Program-made: the position numbers and the translations under genes
Shown: positions 45,061 through 55,136 of the stretch, piece after piece
Numbering within the stretch: position 1 is the first letter of the stretch
Layout: each line of letters opens with the position of its first letter
Assembly (NCBI GenBank): GCA_947460825.1
Contig: CANHHA010000010.1
Span: forward strand, 1 to 64,000
Direction of reading: 5' to 3'
Length of the DNA stretch: 64,000 bases
Origin: Flavobacteriales bacterium
GTDB taxonomy: Bacteria; Bacteroidota; Bacteroidia; Flavobacteriales_D; Crocinitomicaceae
The notes under the pieces: generated by a model
The model's database searches: none
What the model was told of the DNA's origin: nothing
What the model saw: only the letters and a program-made list of their open reading frames with translations

Positions 45061-48000
45061 TTCAACCGAAACTGAATATTCATTTTAGAAAGTGCCTTGT
45101 ATAATTCCGGATCTGGTTTAATACGAACCGACTTCGACGCCATATTCAATTCCAGGCCTTCGACCGCATCAAAAATGGTGAATTGCACATTGCATGATCC
45201 CTGATTCGCTAAAAACAGGCCATTAAGTTCGTCAATCAACAGGTGATTAAGGTCCTTGTTGGGTATGCTTAAATGCAAGCCTTTCACCCGTTTTTCACGC
45301 AAATGCTGTAAGAGCTCTACTTCATTTAAACTAAATTCTAAGTGCGTTCTGTACCTTGGTATTTCTATCCTACCGCGCAAGGTTAAAAACACCCCGGGCT
45401 GCAGTAAATGCTTATACTTTAAATAATTTTCACGGAAAATATTCAGCTTATATTGATCGGTGTAATCTTCAAAAATTACCGTTCCAAAGGGGTCACCATT
45501 CTTAGCAATCCGGTGCTCTATGGAGGTAACGACTACCGCCATTATCAAATCTCGTCCTTTGAACGATTCCATATCATGCATCATGGCTAAGGCTCCGGTG
45601 CAAAAGGCATCAATCTCCATTTTATAATCATCCAAGGGATGTCCAGAAATGAAAATTCCAATCACTTCGCGTTCTTTGGCTAACTTATAACTCGAAGACC
45701 ATTCCTCACAGCTTGGAACTTTCGGTTCCACTACATCAAATCCGGAACCCTCACCAAAAAGGTCGTGTTGGTTTGAATCTTTATTATCCTGAAAAGAAGT
45801 GCCGTACCGAATGATGTGATCTAAAAATAAGCGATTTGCGCCTTCTTCCATAAAATACTGTGCCCGATGCAGTTCACTGAAGGAATCAAATCCACCCGCA
45901 TACACTAAATTCTGCATGGCTGTTCGGTTGATGGCTTTGAAATTCACCCGCCGACTGAAATCAAAAATACTGGTGTATCTTCCCTCTGCACGTCCTTGAA
46001 TAATCGCTTCTACTGGTCCTTCACCAATTCCACGAATGGCTCCCAAACCAAAACGTATATCCCCGTTTGCATTTACTGTAAAATTCAAGCGTGATTCATT
46101 TACATCTGGACCAAAAACATTCACCCCCATCCGACGACATTCTTCCATAAAGAAGGTTACTTGCTTGATGTCGCTCATGTTATTACTGAGTACTGCTGCC
46201 ATATATTCGGCCGGGTAATTTGCTTTGAGATAGGCTGTTTGATAAGCCACCCAAGCATAGCAGGTAGAATGCGATTTATTGAATGCATAAGAAGCAAAGG
46301 CTTCCCAGTCTTTCCAGATTTTCTCTAATTTATCGTTGGCATGCCCTTTTGCATTTCCACGCTCTATAAAAACCGGGCGCATTTTATCCAGTACCTTACG
46401 GTCCTTTTTACCCATGGCTTTTCTTAGGGTATCGGCCTCACCTTTGGTGAAATCCGCCAACTTCTGGGAAAGCAACATCACTTGCTCCTGATATACTGTA
46501 ATCCCGTAGGTTTCTTTTAAATGACCTTCACAATCATCTAAATCGTACACAATGGGCTCTTCGCCATGCTTTCGTTTGATATATGAGGGAATATACTCCA
46601 AAGGACCTGGGCGATAAAGGGCATTCATCGCAATAAGGTCTGCAAAGGCCGTAGGTTTTAATTCCCGCATGTACTTTTGCATTCCGGGGGATTCATATTG
46701 AAATATCCCCACCGTTTCACCGCGTTGAAAGAGCTTATAGGTCAGTTCATCATCGGTAGGAAATTGATCAGGATCAAGTTCAATTCCGCGATTCTCTTTA
46801 ATGATTCGCACCGCATCCTTAATTAGGGTAAGGGTTTTTAAACCCAGGAAATCCATTTTAAGCAGGCCTGCTGATTCTGCTACGGAGTTGTCAAATTGCG
46901 TACACACCATGACAGAATCTTTCGCGGTGGCCACTGGAACGAAATTCGTAATATCATCGGGCGTAATAATCACGCCACAGGCGTGGGTTCCTGTGTTTCT
47001 AACTGATCCTTCGATCGCTTTTGCCTGACGCAACACATCGGATGCAGGACCTTGTCCTTGAAATATTTTACGCAACTCCTTGGCATTATTCAACGCTTCC
47101 TGATTATTTTTCAAGGCATCAGCCAAGGCGGGATCTTCTAATTCGAACAACTTCTTGAGTGAAATATCCGGTACCAATTTCGCCAAACGATCCGCTTCTG
47201 GCAGGGGTAAATCCAACACCCGTGCGGTATCTCTAATGGCTGATTTCGCCCCCATGGTACCATAGGTAATGATTTGCGCCACTTGATTTGCACCGTATTT
47301 ATTGATTACATAATCAATAACTCTTCCCCTCCCTTCATCATCAAAATCAATATCAATATCGGGCATTGAAATCCGATCTGGATTTAAGAAACGCTCAAAG
47401 AGGAGGTCGTACTTAATGGGGTCGACATTGGTTATCCGTGTACAGTAAGCTACGGCAGATCCCGCGGCAGATCCACGTCCAGGACCCACAGAAACCCCCA
47501 TGTCGCGTGCCGCATTACAGAAATCTTGTACAATCAGAAAGTACCCGGGATACCCCGTATTTTCAATGGTTTTTAACTCAAAATCTAAGCGATCTTTAAG
47601 CTCCTCGCTGATTTCGCCGTAACGCTTTAATGCGCCTTGATACGTTAAGTGTTTTAAATACCCATTTTCGCCATTTTTTGTTCCGTTTATATCGTCATTT
47701 GGGTCTATAAATTCGGTTGGGATTTCAAATTTCGGGAGTAATACATCGCGCGACAAGGTATAGGCTTCACATTTCTCAATAATCTCGGAAACCGATACAA
47801 TAGCTTCCGGTAAATCCGCGAACAAGCGCTTCATTTGTTCAGGGGTCTTGAAATAAAACTCATCATTTTCAAACCCGTGACGATACCCTCTTCCGCGACC
47901 AATCGGTGTAGACATCAACTCGCCGTCCCTTACGCACAATAAGACATCGTGTGCATTAGCATCGCCTTGGTTCACGTAATAACTGTTGTTTGTAGCCACC

Positions 48001-49403
48001 AATTTAACGTCGTGCGCCTTCGAAAAACGAATTAATACCTCATTCGCATGGTCTTCTGCCTCCAATTGATGTCGGTTGATTTCCAGATAGAAGTCTTCCT
48101 TAAACATAGATTTCCACCACAATAAAGCGGTTTCGGCCTGTGCCTCACCCACATTCAAGATGAGGGAAGTGATCTCACCATCCAGTCCACCGGATAATAC
48201 AATGATGTCCTTATTATATTTTTCCACCAAGGCTTTATCAATCCGCGGGAGGTAATAAAATCCGTCGGTATAGGCGAGGGACGATAATTTTATCAGGTTT
48301 TGATATCCGTTTTTATTTTTTGCGAGGAAGACCATTTTATACCCCAGATCTTTGGTGTCTCGATTTTTATGATCAACGCATACATTAAATTCGCAGCCAA
48401 TAATGGGAAGGATTGGGCGCTTGGTAAAGGGTGAACCATGCTCTTCCGCCTCCGCTTTCTCCTGCATTATTTTTGCATTATGGTCACTCAATACCTTTTC
48501 AAATTGAAAAGCTGCCATCATGTTTCCATTATCCGTTAAGGCAAGCGCAGGTAGATCTAATTCAATGGCTTTGTTAATCAGTGATTTAATTTCAGCCGTA
48601 GATTGTAACAAGGTGAACTGAGAATGGACATGCAAATGGGTAAAGGGCGCATCTTCTAATTCAACGGGCAACTCCGTAGCGTCCGTTCGCTGCGTTTTAT
48701 CGGATTGCTTTAATGCTTTACTGGCCTCCTTTAAGTTCTGATGCTCAAGTCCAACCAAAGCGATGGTATTCGGATTCGCCTCCTTAAACCGCAAGCCATA
48801 TCCTTCATCCGTTTGAAGGCGTTCCGGTGAATAATGACCGCGTCGAATTAACTCGAGAAAACAACGCGTAGTTGCTTCCACATCCGCTGTGGCATTATGG
48901 GCTTCATTGAATGACTCTTTAAATAAAAATCCATAAAGTTCAGTGAGCGTAGGTAATTTAAAACGCCCGCCTTTACCTCCGGTCAATTGGACGAGAGCTG
49001 CACTTTCCTCTGTACATGTATCTAACACCGGTATAGTTAGGGGGGATTCCATGTCCATGCGGACAAACTCACACCCCATCACATTGACATCAAATTTTAA
49101 GTTATGTCCAACGATGAACTTGGCTTGCTTTAGGTCATACAAGAATTCAGCAATCACCTCATCGAGTTCTCGTCCCACATAGTTCGCTAATGCCGTAGAA
49201 ATTCCATGAACTTTTTCAGAATCAAACGGAATGGTAAAGCCATTCGGTTTAATGATAGCGGCATTGTGCTTAATTAATTTACCGGATTCATCATGCAATT
49301 GCCAAGCTAATTGAACCACACGAGGCCAGTTATCCGTATCAGTTATTGGAGCCTTGAAATTACGCGGTAAACCGGTGGTTTCCGTATCAAAAATTAAGTA
49401 CAT
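45057..49403 (-). CDS. dnaE: DNA polymerase III alpha subunit with N-terminal exonuclease
   Basis: The 1448-residue replicative polymerase. Unlike the E. coli form, it begins with a DEDDh proofreading exonuclease: FDTETTGLP (D6, E8), VGHNLKFDVN and HNATADVEAT (about 1-200). The PHP domain follows with THLHVHSQFTLL (about 255-270) and LALTDNGNM. The polymerase palm carries PDIDIDF (about 679-685) with the catalytic aspartates, and the C-terminal OB-fold region follows. Proofreading and synthesis are joined in one chain, a known Bacteroidota trait. The 3' end overlaps the HTH gene by four bases. Confidence 0.97.
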   Translation of the reverse strand: MYLIFDTETTGLPRNFKAPITDTDNWPRVVQLAWQLHDESGKLIKHNAAIIKPNGFTIPFDSEKVHGISTALANYVGRELDEVIAEFLYDLKQAKFIVGHNLKFDVNVMGCEFVRMDMESPLTIPVLDTCTEESAALVQLTGGKGGRFKLPTLTELYGFLFKESFNEAHNATADVEATTRCFLELIRRGHYSPERLQTDEGYGLRFKEANPNTIALVGLEHQNLKEASKALKQSDKTQRTDATELPVELEDAPFTHLHVHSQFTLLQSTAEIKSLINKAIELDLPALALTDNGNMMAAFQFEKVLSDHNAKIMQEKAEAEEHGSPFTKRPILPIIGCEFNVCVDHKNRDTKDLGYKMVFLAKNKNGYQNLIKLSSLAYTDGFYYLPRIDKALVEKYNKDIIVLSGGLDGEITSLILNVGEAQAETALLWWKSMFKEDFYLEINRHQLEAEDHANEVLIRFSKAHDVKLVATNNSYYVNQGDANAHDVLLCVRDGELMSTPIGRGRGYRHGFENDEFYFKTPEQMKRLFADLPEAIVSVSEIIEKCEAYTLSRDVLLPKFEIPTEFIDPNDDINGTKNGENGYLKHLTYQGALKRYGEISEELKDRLDFELKTIENTGYPGYFLIVQDFCNAARDMGVSVGPGRGSAAGSAVAYCTRITNVDPIKYDLLFERFLNPDRISMPDIDIDFDDEGRGRVIDYVINKYGANQVAQIITYGTMGAKSAIRDTARVLDLPLPEADRLAKLVPDISLKKLFELEDPALADALKNNQEALNNAKELRKIFQGQGPASDVLRQAKAIEGSVRNTGTHACGVIITPDDITNFVPVATAKDSVMVCTQFDNSVAESAGLLKMDFLGLKTLTLIKDAVRIIKENRGIELDPDQFPTDDELTYKLFQRGETVGIFQYESPGMQKYMRELKPTAFADLIAMNALYRPGPLEYIPSYIKRKHGEEPIVYDLDDCEGHLKETYGITVYQEQVMLLSQKLADFTKGEADTLRKAMGKKDRKVLDKMRPVFIERGNAKGHANDKLEKIWKDWEAFASYAFNKSHSTCYAWVAYQTAYLKANYPAEYMAAVLSNNMSDIKQVTFFMEECRRMGVNVFGPDVNESRLNFTVNANGDIRFGLGAIRGIGEGPVEAIIQGRAEGRYTSIFDFSRRVNFKAINRTAMQNLVYAGGFDSFSELHRAQYFMEEGANRLFLDHIIRYGTSFQDNKDSNQHDLFGEGSGFDVVEPKVPSCEEWSSSYKLAKEREVIGIFISGHPLDDYKMEIDAFCTGALAMMHDMESFKGRDLIMAVVVTSIEHRIAKNGDPFGTVIFEDYTDQYKLNIFRENYLKYKHLLQPGVFLTLRGRIEIPRYRTHLEFSLNEVELLQHLREKRVKGLHLSIPNKDLNHLLIDELNGLFLANQGSCNVQFTIFDAVEGLELNMASKSVRIKPDPELYKALSKMNIQFRLN

Positions 49404-49479
49404 ACAGGTGAAATTTGCGAACCTTAAAGGTACTAAGTTTTTTAGGTGGATTCGCCGTTGTTGAAAACTAAACTTGGGA

Positions 49480-50982
49480 TTAATCTAAGCTAACTTCCAC
49501 ATCCCAATTGGCGCGCACTTTAGGAATTTTAGTGTAGCGTTGAACGGGTTCCGCTGCCTCTTTTGTTTCTGGGCGAATAGGATCCCATACGCCATTTCCA
49601 TTTAAGTCATCAATCAATACCACCTGATATTCCCCGGGCACCAAGTGATCAAAGGAATCTTGGTTTTTTGCACCCGGTAAATAATAGGAGGACGCCACTG
49701 TTTTTCCATCCTTTTCCAACAAAAGAAGTTTACCCGACGGATTATTTTTAAAGGTTACCATCAAGGAACCCAATTCAGCCTCACCAAAACAAACCAAGTC
49801 AAGGGTAGATGAGAGTACCTTAGTGCCGTTAAGCCCTTGAATGGCATTTGGTCCTATGACTAATTTTAATTTACCTGCTGTCCAAGTTTGTGGAACGAGT
49901 TGGATTCGGTTACAATCCACCAGTGCCGATTTAATGGGCACTTTGCTTGAATCCGCTCGCATCAGATACAAAGAATTCAGTTCAATCAGTGAATCAAAAA
50001 AAGTATTTCCGGTGAGAATAATCGAAGGCCCCACACAGGGCTGGGATACTTGCAGCTTCAGGGGTGTGGCTTTTTCCTTTTCCGTATACAACACAGAAAC
50101 CGAATCTAATGGGGTAGAGACCACTAAGGCTCCGGGTTCGAATGAACCGAGGCTTATCGCTATGGAATCTCTACCTACCCGAACCATAGGGGCCTGCTGG
50201 CCATTAACACGGACATCGCGCAATGCAATCTCTTCTGGGAGGTGCCCCGTTAACATTTCGGGAGGCAACACTTTAAACGAGTGCATGCGATTTAATTCAC
50301 GGGGTTTTGAAAGTAACAGTGGAATAGAATCATTTGATGGAATACTGGCATTAAATAGAATATCCTGAGGTTCATTCACATCGATTAAACCGTTTCGATT
50401 TAAATCCAAAAAGGCTTTCACATAAAAAGAATCTACTGGTAAATACTCCAAACTCGCCCATCCCTCTTGGTTGCTCTTCGCGAGGTAACGGGGTTTGGCA
50501 CTGGTATCTGAGGCATATAAACCAACCGTTACTCCGGACATGGATTTCTTGGAATAAGCATCTCCAATTCGGTATACTTGTTTTGCAGAATCTAAGGTTG
50601 AACCCGTTGCAAAAACAAACTGATACACGGAGTCATTGCCCTCTGAAATATCCTTTACCCCACCGTCAATGTATACACTGTAGGTAGTGTTGGGATTTAG
50701 CTCTCCTTTGAGGGTGACCAACACTGTTTTTTTGGTTAAAACGACAGTGATTTTCGCATCTGCAGGTTCAAGGCGAAATGTTTCGATGGGATTTTTTAAT
50801 TCGATATACTCATCGAACTGCAAGCGAATAAGTGTGGGATTGGTATTCAATGCCCCCATGCTTGGCGTACTCGAAATTATTTCCGGCGCTTTTACATCTC
50901 GTCCGCCGCCACTGAGTGTACCGACTTGAGCACAACCAAATAACAAAAGCAGAGAAATTCCTAATAATATGCGCTGAACCAT
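49480..50982 (-). CDS. Ig-like domain lipoprotein
   Basis: A 500-residue surface or periplasmic lipoprotein with lipobox C17 (LLFGC). The opening CAQVGTLSGGGRDVKAPEI is typical of a Bacteroidota family. An Ig-like (SbsA/Big_5 type) domain occupies about 30-130 with the pattern PTLIRLQFDEYIELKNP. Then come beta-rich repeats, including a VKAFLDLNRNGLIDVNEPQD stretch and DLNGNGVWDPIRP, both calcium-binding-like loops. Its 5' end overlaps the upstream fRMsr gene by 22 bases. Function unknown. Confidence 0.85.
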   Translation of the reverse strand: MVQRILLGISLLLLFGCAQVGTLSGGGRDVKAPEIISSTPSMGALNTNPTLIRLQFDEYIELKNPIETFRLEPADAKITVVLTKKTVLVTLKGELNPNTTYSVYIDGGVKDISEGNDSVYQFVFATGSTLDSAKQVYRIGDAYSKKSMSGVTVGLYASDTSAKPRYLAKSNQEGWASLEYLPVDSFYVKAFLDLNRNGLIDVNEPQDILFNASIPSNDSIPLLLSKPRELNRMHSFKVLPPEMLTGHLPEEIALRDVRVNGQQAPMVRVGRDSIAISLGSFEPGALVVSTPLDSVSVLYTEKEKATPLKLQVSQPCVGPSIILTGNTFFDSLIELNSLYLMRADSSKVPIKSALVDCNRIQLVPQTWTAGKLKLVIGPNAIQGLNGTKVLSSTLDLVCFGEAELGSLMVTFKNNPSGKLLLLEKDGKTVASSYYLPGAKNQDSFDHLVPGEYQVVLIDDLNGNGVWDPIRPETKEAAEPVQRYTKIPKVRANWDVEVSLD

Positions 50983-51440
50983 TCGAGGATTTTTTCTAGC
51001 TGAATTTTATCGACCTCGTCAAAGGTAGCAAATTCATCACTATCCACATCAAGCACCGCCACAAGCGCTCCCTCTTTGAACAAGGGAACCACAATCTCGC
51101 TTTTTGAATGATCACTGCAGGCTATGTGCCCCGGGAATTCATGTACATTTGGTACAACCATGGTCCGTTCTTCTAACCACGAGACACCACAAACCCCCTG
51201 TCCTTTTTTAATTCGTGTACAAGCGATGGGTCCCTGAAATGGCCCTAATACTAATTCATCTGCCTGTACCCGATAAAATCCAACCCAAAAAAACCCAAAG
51301 GTTTGTTTCAAGGCCGCAACCAAATTGGCCATGTTTGCTACGTTATCCACCCGTTCATCCATTAAGGCAGGCAATTGCTGCAATAAGGTTTGGTATTTAT
51401 CGTTTTTTTCGCCGCCGCTGATAATTAATTGTTCAGACAT
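50961..51440 (-). CDS. msrC: Free methionine-(R)-sulfoxide reductase (GAF domain)
   Basis: A 159-residue single GAF-domain enzyme that reduces free methionine-R-sulfoxide, protecting from oxidative damage. The start is the ATG before SEQLIISGGEK. The three catalytic cysteines are C74, C84 and C108, with the spacing 10 and 24 found in the E. coli enzyme. Fold marks are FFWVGFYRV and GPFQGPIACTRI. It overlaps the Ig-like lipoprotein gene by 22 bases. Confidence 0.93.
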   Translation of the reverse strand: MSEQLIISGGEKNDKYQTLLQQLPALMDERVDNVANMANLVAALKQTFGFFWVGFYRVQADELVLGPFQGPIACTRIKKGQGVCGVSWLEERTMVVPNVHEFPGHIACSDHSKSEIVVPLFKEGALVAVLDVDSDEFATFDEVDKIQLEKILEWFSAYY

Positions 51441-51482
51441 GGCACAAAATTCCAATAATTAATCGTAATTCGCAATTAAATT

Positions 51483-51490
51483 TACTTTTG
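51483..51490 (+). promoter_or_regulatory. -7 element two bases before an ATG
   Basis: TACTTTTG matches TAnnTTTG and lies only two bases before the ATG at 51493. Transcription would begin within or past that ATG, so either the mRNA is leaderless or a later start is used. Confidence 0.4.
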
Positions 51491-51492
51491 TA

Positions 51493-52221
51493 ATGGACGC
51501 AATACACATTGAAAAAATCCTCTTTTTGGATATTGAAACGGTACCACAAACCTACAACTACCAAGACCTTGATGAAGCTGCTCGAACCTTATTCGAGGGG
51601 AAAAATCGGATGAAAATCACCGAAGAAAAACCCGCGGAAATGGTTTATAAAGACCTAGGTGGCATTCAATCTGAATTCGGAAAAATAATTTGTATTTCCG
51701 TGGGTATGGTAAAAGACAGCAGCACGGGAAGAACAATTCGAGTTAAATCTTTTGCGCATGACGACGAGCACACCCTATTAAGTCAATTCAAACGCTTGTT
51801 AGACGATCATTACAAAAACGCCATTTTGTGCGGGCATAATGCGAAAGAATTTGACTTTCCATACCTCTGTAGAAGGATGTTGATTAATGGAATATCCCTG
51901 CCCTTAGTTCTTGATATTGCAGGTAAAAAACCTTGGGAAATCCGTCATTTAGACACCATGGAGCTTTGGAAATTTGGAGATTACAAAGCATTCACTGGTT
52001 TAGCGCTGTTGTGTCATGTGTTTGGAATTCCTACGCCAAAGGATGATATTACTGGGGCCGATGTAGCTCGGGTATATTACGAAGACAACGATTTAGAACG
52101 CATTGCTGTGTACTGTGAAAAGGACGTTATTGCCTTGATTCAGGTTTATCTGAAAATGCATTTAGAACCCTTAGTTTCCGAAGGAAACATCACCCACGTG
52201 CCGCTAAGCCCTCAAGGATAA
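51493..52221 (+). CDS. 3'-5' exonuclease related to the PolB proofreading domain
   Basis: A 242-residue DEDDy exonuclease. Exo I is LFLDIETVPQ, Exo II is LCGHNAKEFDFPYL and Exo III is YCEKDVIAL, with the tyrosine of the DEDDy type. These supply the two-metal site. It occurs in many Bacteroidota as a stand-alone gene, and its substrate is not known. Its 3' end overlaps the rsmE gene by 32 bases on the opposite strand. Confidence 0.9.
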   Translation: MDAIHIEKILFLDIETVPQTYNYQDLDEAARTLFEGKNRMKITEEKPAEMVYKDLGGIQSEFGKIICISVGMVKDSSTGRTIRVKSFAHDDEHTLLSQFKRLLDDHYKNAILCGHNAKEFDFPYLCRRMLINGISLPLVLDIAGKKPWEIRHLDTMELWKFGDYKAFTGLALLCHVFGIPTPKDDITGADVARVYYEDNDLERIAVYCEKDVIALIQVYLKMHLEPLVSEGNITHVPLSPQG

Positions 52222-52885
52222 TTATCGATTTCAACGCCGCTGTTTCGGTCCGTAACCTCGCGTCTCCCAAGGTAACGGGTCGATAGCTTGCCTTCAAGGT
52301 CGCTTTAACCTCATCCGGTGTAAAATCTCCTTCTGGCCCAATAAGCATTCGAAAGGGTCCACTCGCATCAACCTGATCACGAGGCAATGCATCATCACAA
52401 TGTGCTACCCAGCCCCCCGGATGTTTCGTTAAAAATTCGTTCAAGGGTATCGGTGCATCCAGGATGGGTAAATACACCCGCTTGGATTGTTTCATGGCCG
52501 ATACTGCAATTTTATGAATGCGCTCCATATTCACCTTGGTGCGCTCTGAACGTTTGGTTAACATAAATGTAAACTGGGTGCATCCCAATTCCGTTCCTTT
52601 TTCTACCAGCCATTCTATACGGTCCATATTTTTTGTTGGTGCAACCGCGATGTGAACCGAAACGGAAGGTTCCTCAAAGCAATAATTAAGCACCTTGGCT
52701 GTGCATTTTTTAGGATGCGCGTCGAGTATGGCTGCCGTATATAACCCTCCTTTCCCATCCAAAACCTGAATTTCATCGCCCGGTTGTTTTCTCAACACGC
52801 GAATGCAATGCGAAGATTCTTCCTCGGTGAGAACAAGGGTTTCTGCTGAAGGTAAAAGATAGGGTACGTAAAACATCTTAGGCAA
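52190..52885 (-). CDS. rsmE: 16S rRNA (uracil1498-N3)-methyltransferase
   Basis: A 231-residue SPOUT-family methyltransferase that modifies U1498 of 16S rRNA with S-adenosylmethionine. An N-terminal PUA-like part is followed by the trefoil-knot domain with MLIGPEGDFTPDEV and LGDARLRTETAA. It overlaps the holA stop by eight bases and the convergent exonuclease gene by 32 bases. Confidence 0.96.
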   Translation of the reverse strand: MPKMFYVPYLLPSAETLVLTEEESSHCIRVLRKQPGDEIQVLDGKGGLYTAAILDAHPKKCTAKVLNYCFEEPSVSVHIAVAPTKNMDRIEWLVEKGTELGCTQFTFMLTKRSERTKVNMERIHKIAVSAMKQSKRVYLPILDAPIPLNEFLTKHPGGWVAHCDDALPRDQVDASGPFRMLIGPEGDFTPDEVKATLKASYRPVTLGDARLRTETAALKSIIILEGLAARG

Positions 52886-53876
52886 TTAATTGAATAACCA
52901 ACTCTCGCAGCAAGGTATCACTTACGTCGCTCGTACTGCCTACTCCTTTAGATTTTAAATCATAGTGATAAAGGAGCTCAATATTTTCAGCAACTTTTTT
53001 AGCATTATAGTGATTCCTGCTATTCATGAGCTCACCGGCAACGAAGGCATGCACATTGATTGCCTTTGCGATCCCCTCTCTACTCTTATCTTGAATAAAA
53101 TGAATGCGCATCAACTGGGAGAAAAATTTAAATAGAATCCCAATTACCGGCACCAATTCACCCGCCTTCGGATTAGCCTCAAAATACTTCACAATTTTAA
53201 GGGCTTTAAACAGATCTCTTGCGCCTACCGCATTATTTAATTCAAAAATATTATACTCTTTAGAAATCCCAATGTGCTTTTCAACGAGAACCTCATCAAT
53301 CTTTTGACCTTCGGGCAGTACAATCGCTAATTTATCGATCTCATTGGAGATTCTTGATAAATCATTCCCTATGGACTCGGCAAGAATATGCGGGACTTTC
53401 GATGTATGCGTAAAGCCTTTTGAACTCAAGAGGGAAGTAATCCATTCAGGCAACTGATAATCCCTGATTTTTTCGGCCTTAAAAACCACGCCATGTTGCT
53501 GCGCAAGTTTCGCGAATTTAGTCCGCGAGTCTACCGATTTATATTTATGTGCAATGACAAAAACTGTGCTTGGGACCGATTCGTTGAGGTAACTTTCTAA
53601 TTCTAACAATTGCTTGAATTCTTGGGCTTCTTTTAAAATAACAAGCCGCCGTTCAGCCATCATTGGGTATTGCTTGAGTACACCAAGTAAACTCAATAAA
53701 TCGGCCTCTTTTCCATAAATTACTTGTTGGTTAAAATCTCGCTCATGGGGTTCAAGTACCGTATCTTCAAACAAATCCACCAATTTATCAATGTAATAGG
53801 ATTCATCTCCATGCAAAAGATAGATTGGCTCAAATTCCTTGGCTTTAATTTTCTTCTGTAATGCTTTAAAATCCAT
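52878..53876 (-). CDS. holA: DNA polymerase III delta subunit
   Basis: A 332-residue clamp-loader subunit that opens the beta sliding clamp. The AAA-like N-terminal part has FEPIYLLHGDESYYIDKLVD, but no working Walker motif, as in all delta subunits. The C-terminal collar domain has LFKALKIVKYFEANPKAGEL and FFSQLMRIHFIQ. It shares the middle of the rsmE-holA-pepT cluster, starting on the last base of the pepT stop (TAATG). Confidence 0.92.
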   Translation of the reverse strand: MDFKALQKKIKAKEFEPIYLLHGDESYYIDKLVDLFEDTVLEPHERDFNQQVIYGKEADLLSLLGVLKQYPMMAERRLVILKEAQEFKQLLELESYLNESVPSTVFVIAHKYKSVDSRTKFAKLAQQHGVVFKAEKIRDYQLPEWITSLLSSKGFTHTSKVPHILAESIGNDLSRISNEIDKLAIVLPEGQKIDEVLVEKHIGISKEYNIFELNNAVGARDLFKALKIVKYFEANPKAGELVPVIGILFKFFSQLMRIHFIQDKSREGIAKAINVHAFVAGELMNSRNHYNAKKVAENIELLYHYDLKSKGVGSTSDVSDTLLRELVIQLIA

Positions 53877-55120
53877 TAGCTATGTTTTTCCCAACGTTGA
53901 ACCAATTCAATTAAGGTATTCACTGCGGCTTGCATATCCTGAACTACCACATATTCTTGTCGAGAATGAATGGCCATTTCTCCGGTAAATATATTCGGAC
54001 AAGGTAAGCCCATAAAGGATAAGCGCGAGCCATCTGTACCTCCGCGGATGATAGAACGTTTTGAGGTGATTCCCGCCTTTTCCATGGCTTCAACGACATA
54101 ATCAGTTACAAATGGACAATCCGTTAATATTTCTTTCATATTTCGATATTGTTCCACACGCTCATGCGCCATACGCGCTCCGGGATAGCTGGAAAGCACT
54201 TCATTTGCTAGGGTCACTAATTGGTCTGCATATTCCGTGAGCTTAGCCGTGATGTGATCCCTTAAAATAATAGATACCGTAGCGGACTCGAGGCTTCCTG
54301 AAATAGCTGTGGGATGAACAAATCCTTCGCGGTGGCTTGTGGTTTCAGGAGACCAGCGATCGCTTGGCAAGGCCGCAACGAAATCACTTGCCATTTTAAT
54401 GGCGTGTTGCATTTTACCTTTTGCATATCCAGGGTGTGCGCTAACGCCAGTAAAGGTAAAGGTCATGGCATCGGCAGAAAATGTTTCATCTTCCACTTCA
54501 CCCAAGGGACCACCATCCAGCGTATAGCCATAATCTGCGCCGAGTTTATCCATGTCGAGTTGTTCTACGCCACGGCCAATTTCTTCATCCGGTGTAAATA
54601 GAATGCGAATCTTACCGTGTGGGATTTCGGGATGTGTTAAGAGATATTTTGCTAGTTCCATAATGATGGTAACGCCTGCTTTATCATCAGCGCCTAACAA
54701 GGTTAAGCCAGAGGCAGTAATTACATCTTGGCCAATTTTCCCGTTTAAATAGGGTTGATTTTCTACCGTAATTACTTGGGTTGTATCATCTGGCAAGGTG
54801 ATTGGCGACCCATTCCAAGTGCGGTGAAGGATTGGTTTCACATCTTTCCCGCTACAATCTGGTGCGGTATCCATGTGTGAACAGAAACAAATGGTCGGTA
54901 GGTTTTGATTGGTTGAATTTGACGGAATGGTGGCAAACACGTAGCCCCACGGGTCCATTTCAACGTCAGATGCCCCCATTTCTAATAGTTCTTGGGTCAG
55001 TAAGCGGCCTAAGTCTTTTTGTTTTTCAGAGGAAGGAAAACTGCTCGAGTTTGGATCTGCCTCAGTATCGATGCGCACATATCGCATGAAGCGATCCGCT
55101 AATTCTTGTGAAAAATGCAT
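53876..55120 (-). CDS. pepT: Peptidase T (tripeptidase)
   Basis: A 414-residue M20B metallopeptidase that removes N-terminal residues from tripeptides. The zinc ligands start in FCSHMDTAPDCSG (H82, D84), the bridging aspartate in LLGADDKAG and the catalytic pair in TPDEEIGRG. The C-terminal FTGEMAIHSRQEYVV block holds another ligand histidine. A TACTTTCG element lies 16 bases before its ATG. It leads the holA-rsmE group. Confidence 0.96.
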   Translation of the reverse strand: MHFSQELADRFMRYVRIDTEADPNSSSFPSSEKQKDLGRLLTQELLEMGASDVEMDPWGYVFATIPSNSTNQNLPTICFCSHMDTAPDCSGKDVKPILHRTWNGSPITLPDDTTQVITVENQPYLNGKIGQDVITASGLTLLGADDKAGVTIIMELAKYLLTHPEIPHGKIRILFTPDEEIGRGVEQLDMDKLGADYGYTLDGGPLGEVEDETFSADAMTFTFTGVSAHPGYAKGKMQHAIKMASDFVAALPSDRWSPETTSHREGFVHPTAISGSLESATVSIILRDHITAKLTEYADQLVTLANEVLSSYPGARMAHERVEQYRNMKEILTDCPFVTDYVVEAMEKAGITSKRSIIRGGTDGSRLSFMGLPCPNIFTGEMAIHSRQEYVVVQDMQAAVNTLIELVQRWEKHS

Positions 55121-55136
55121 GGTGAATGTCTTTCTA

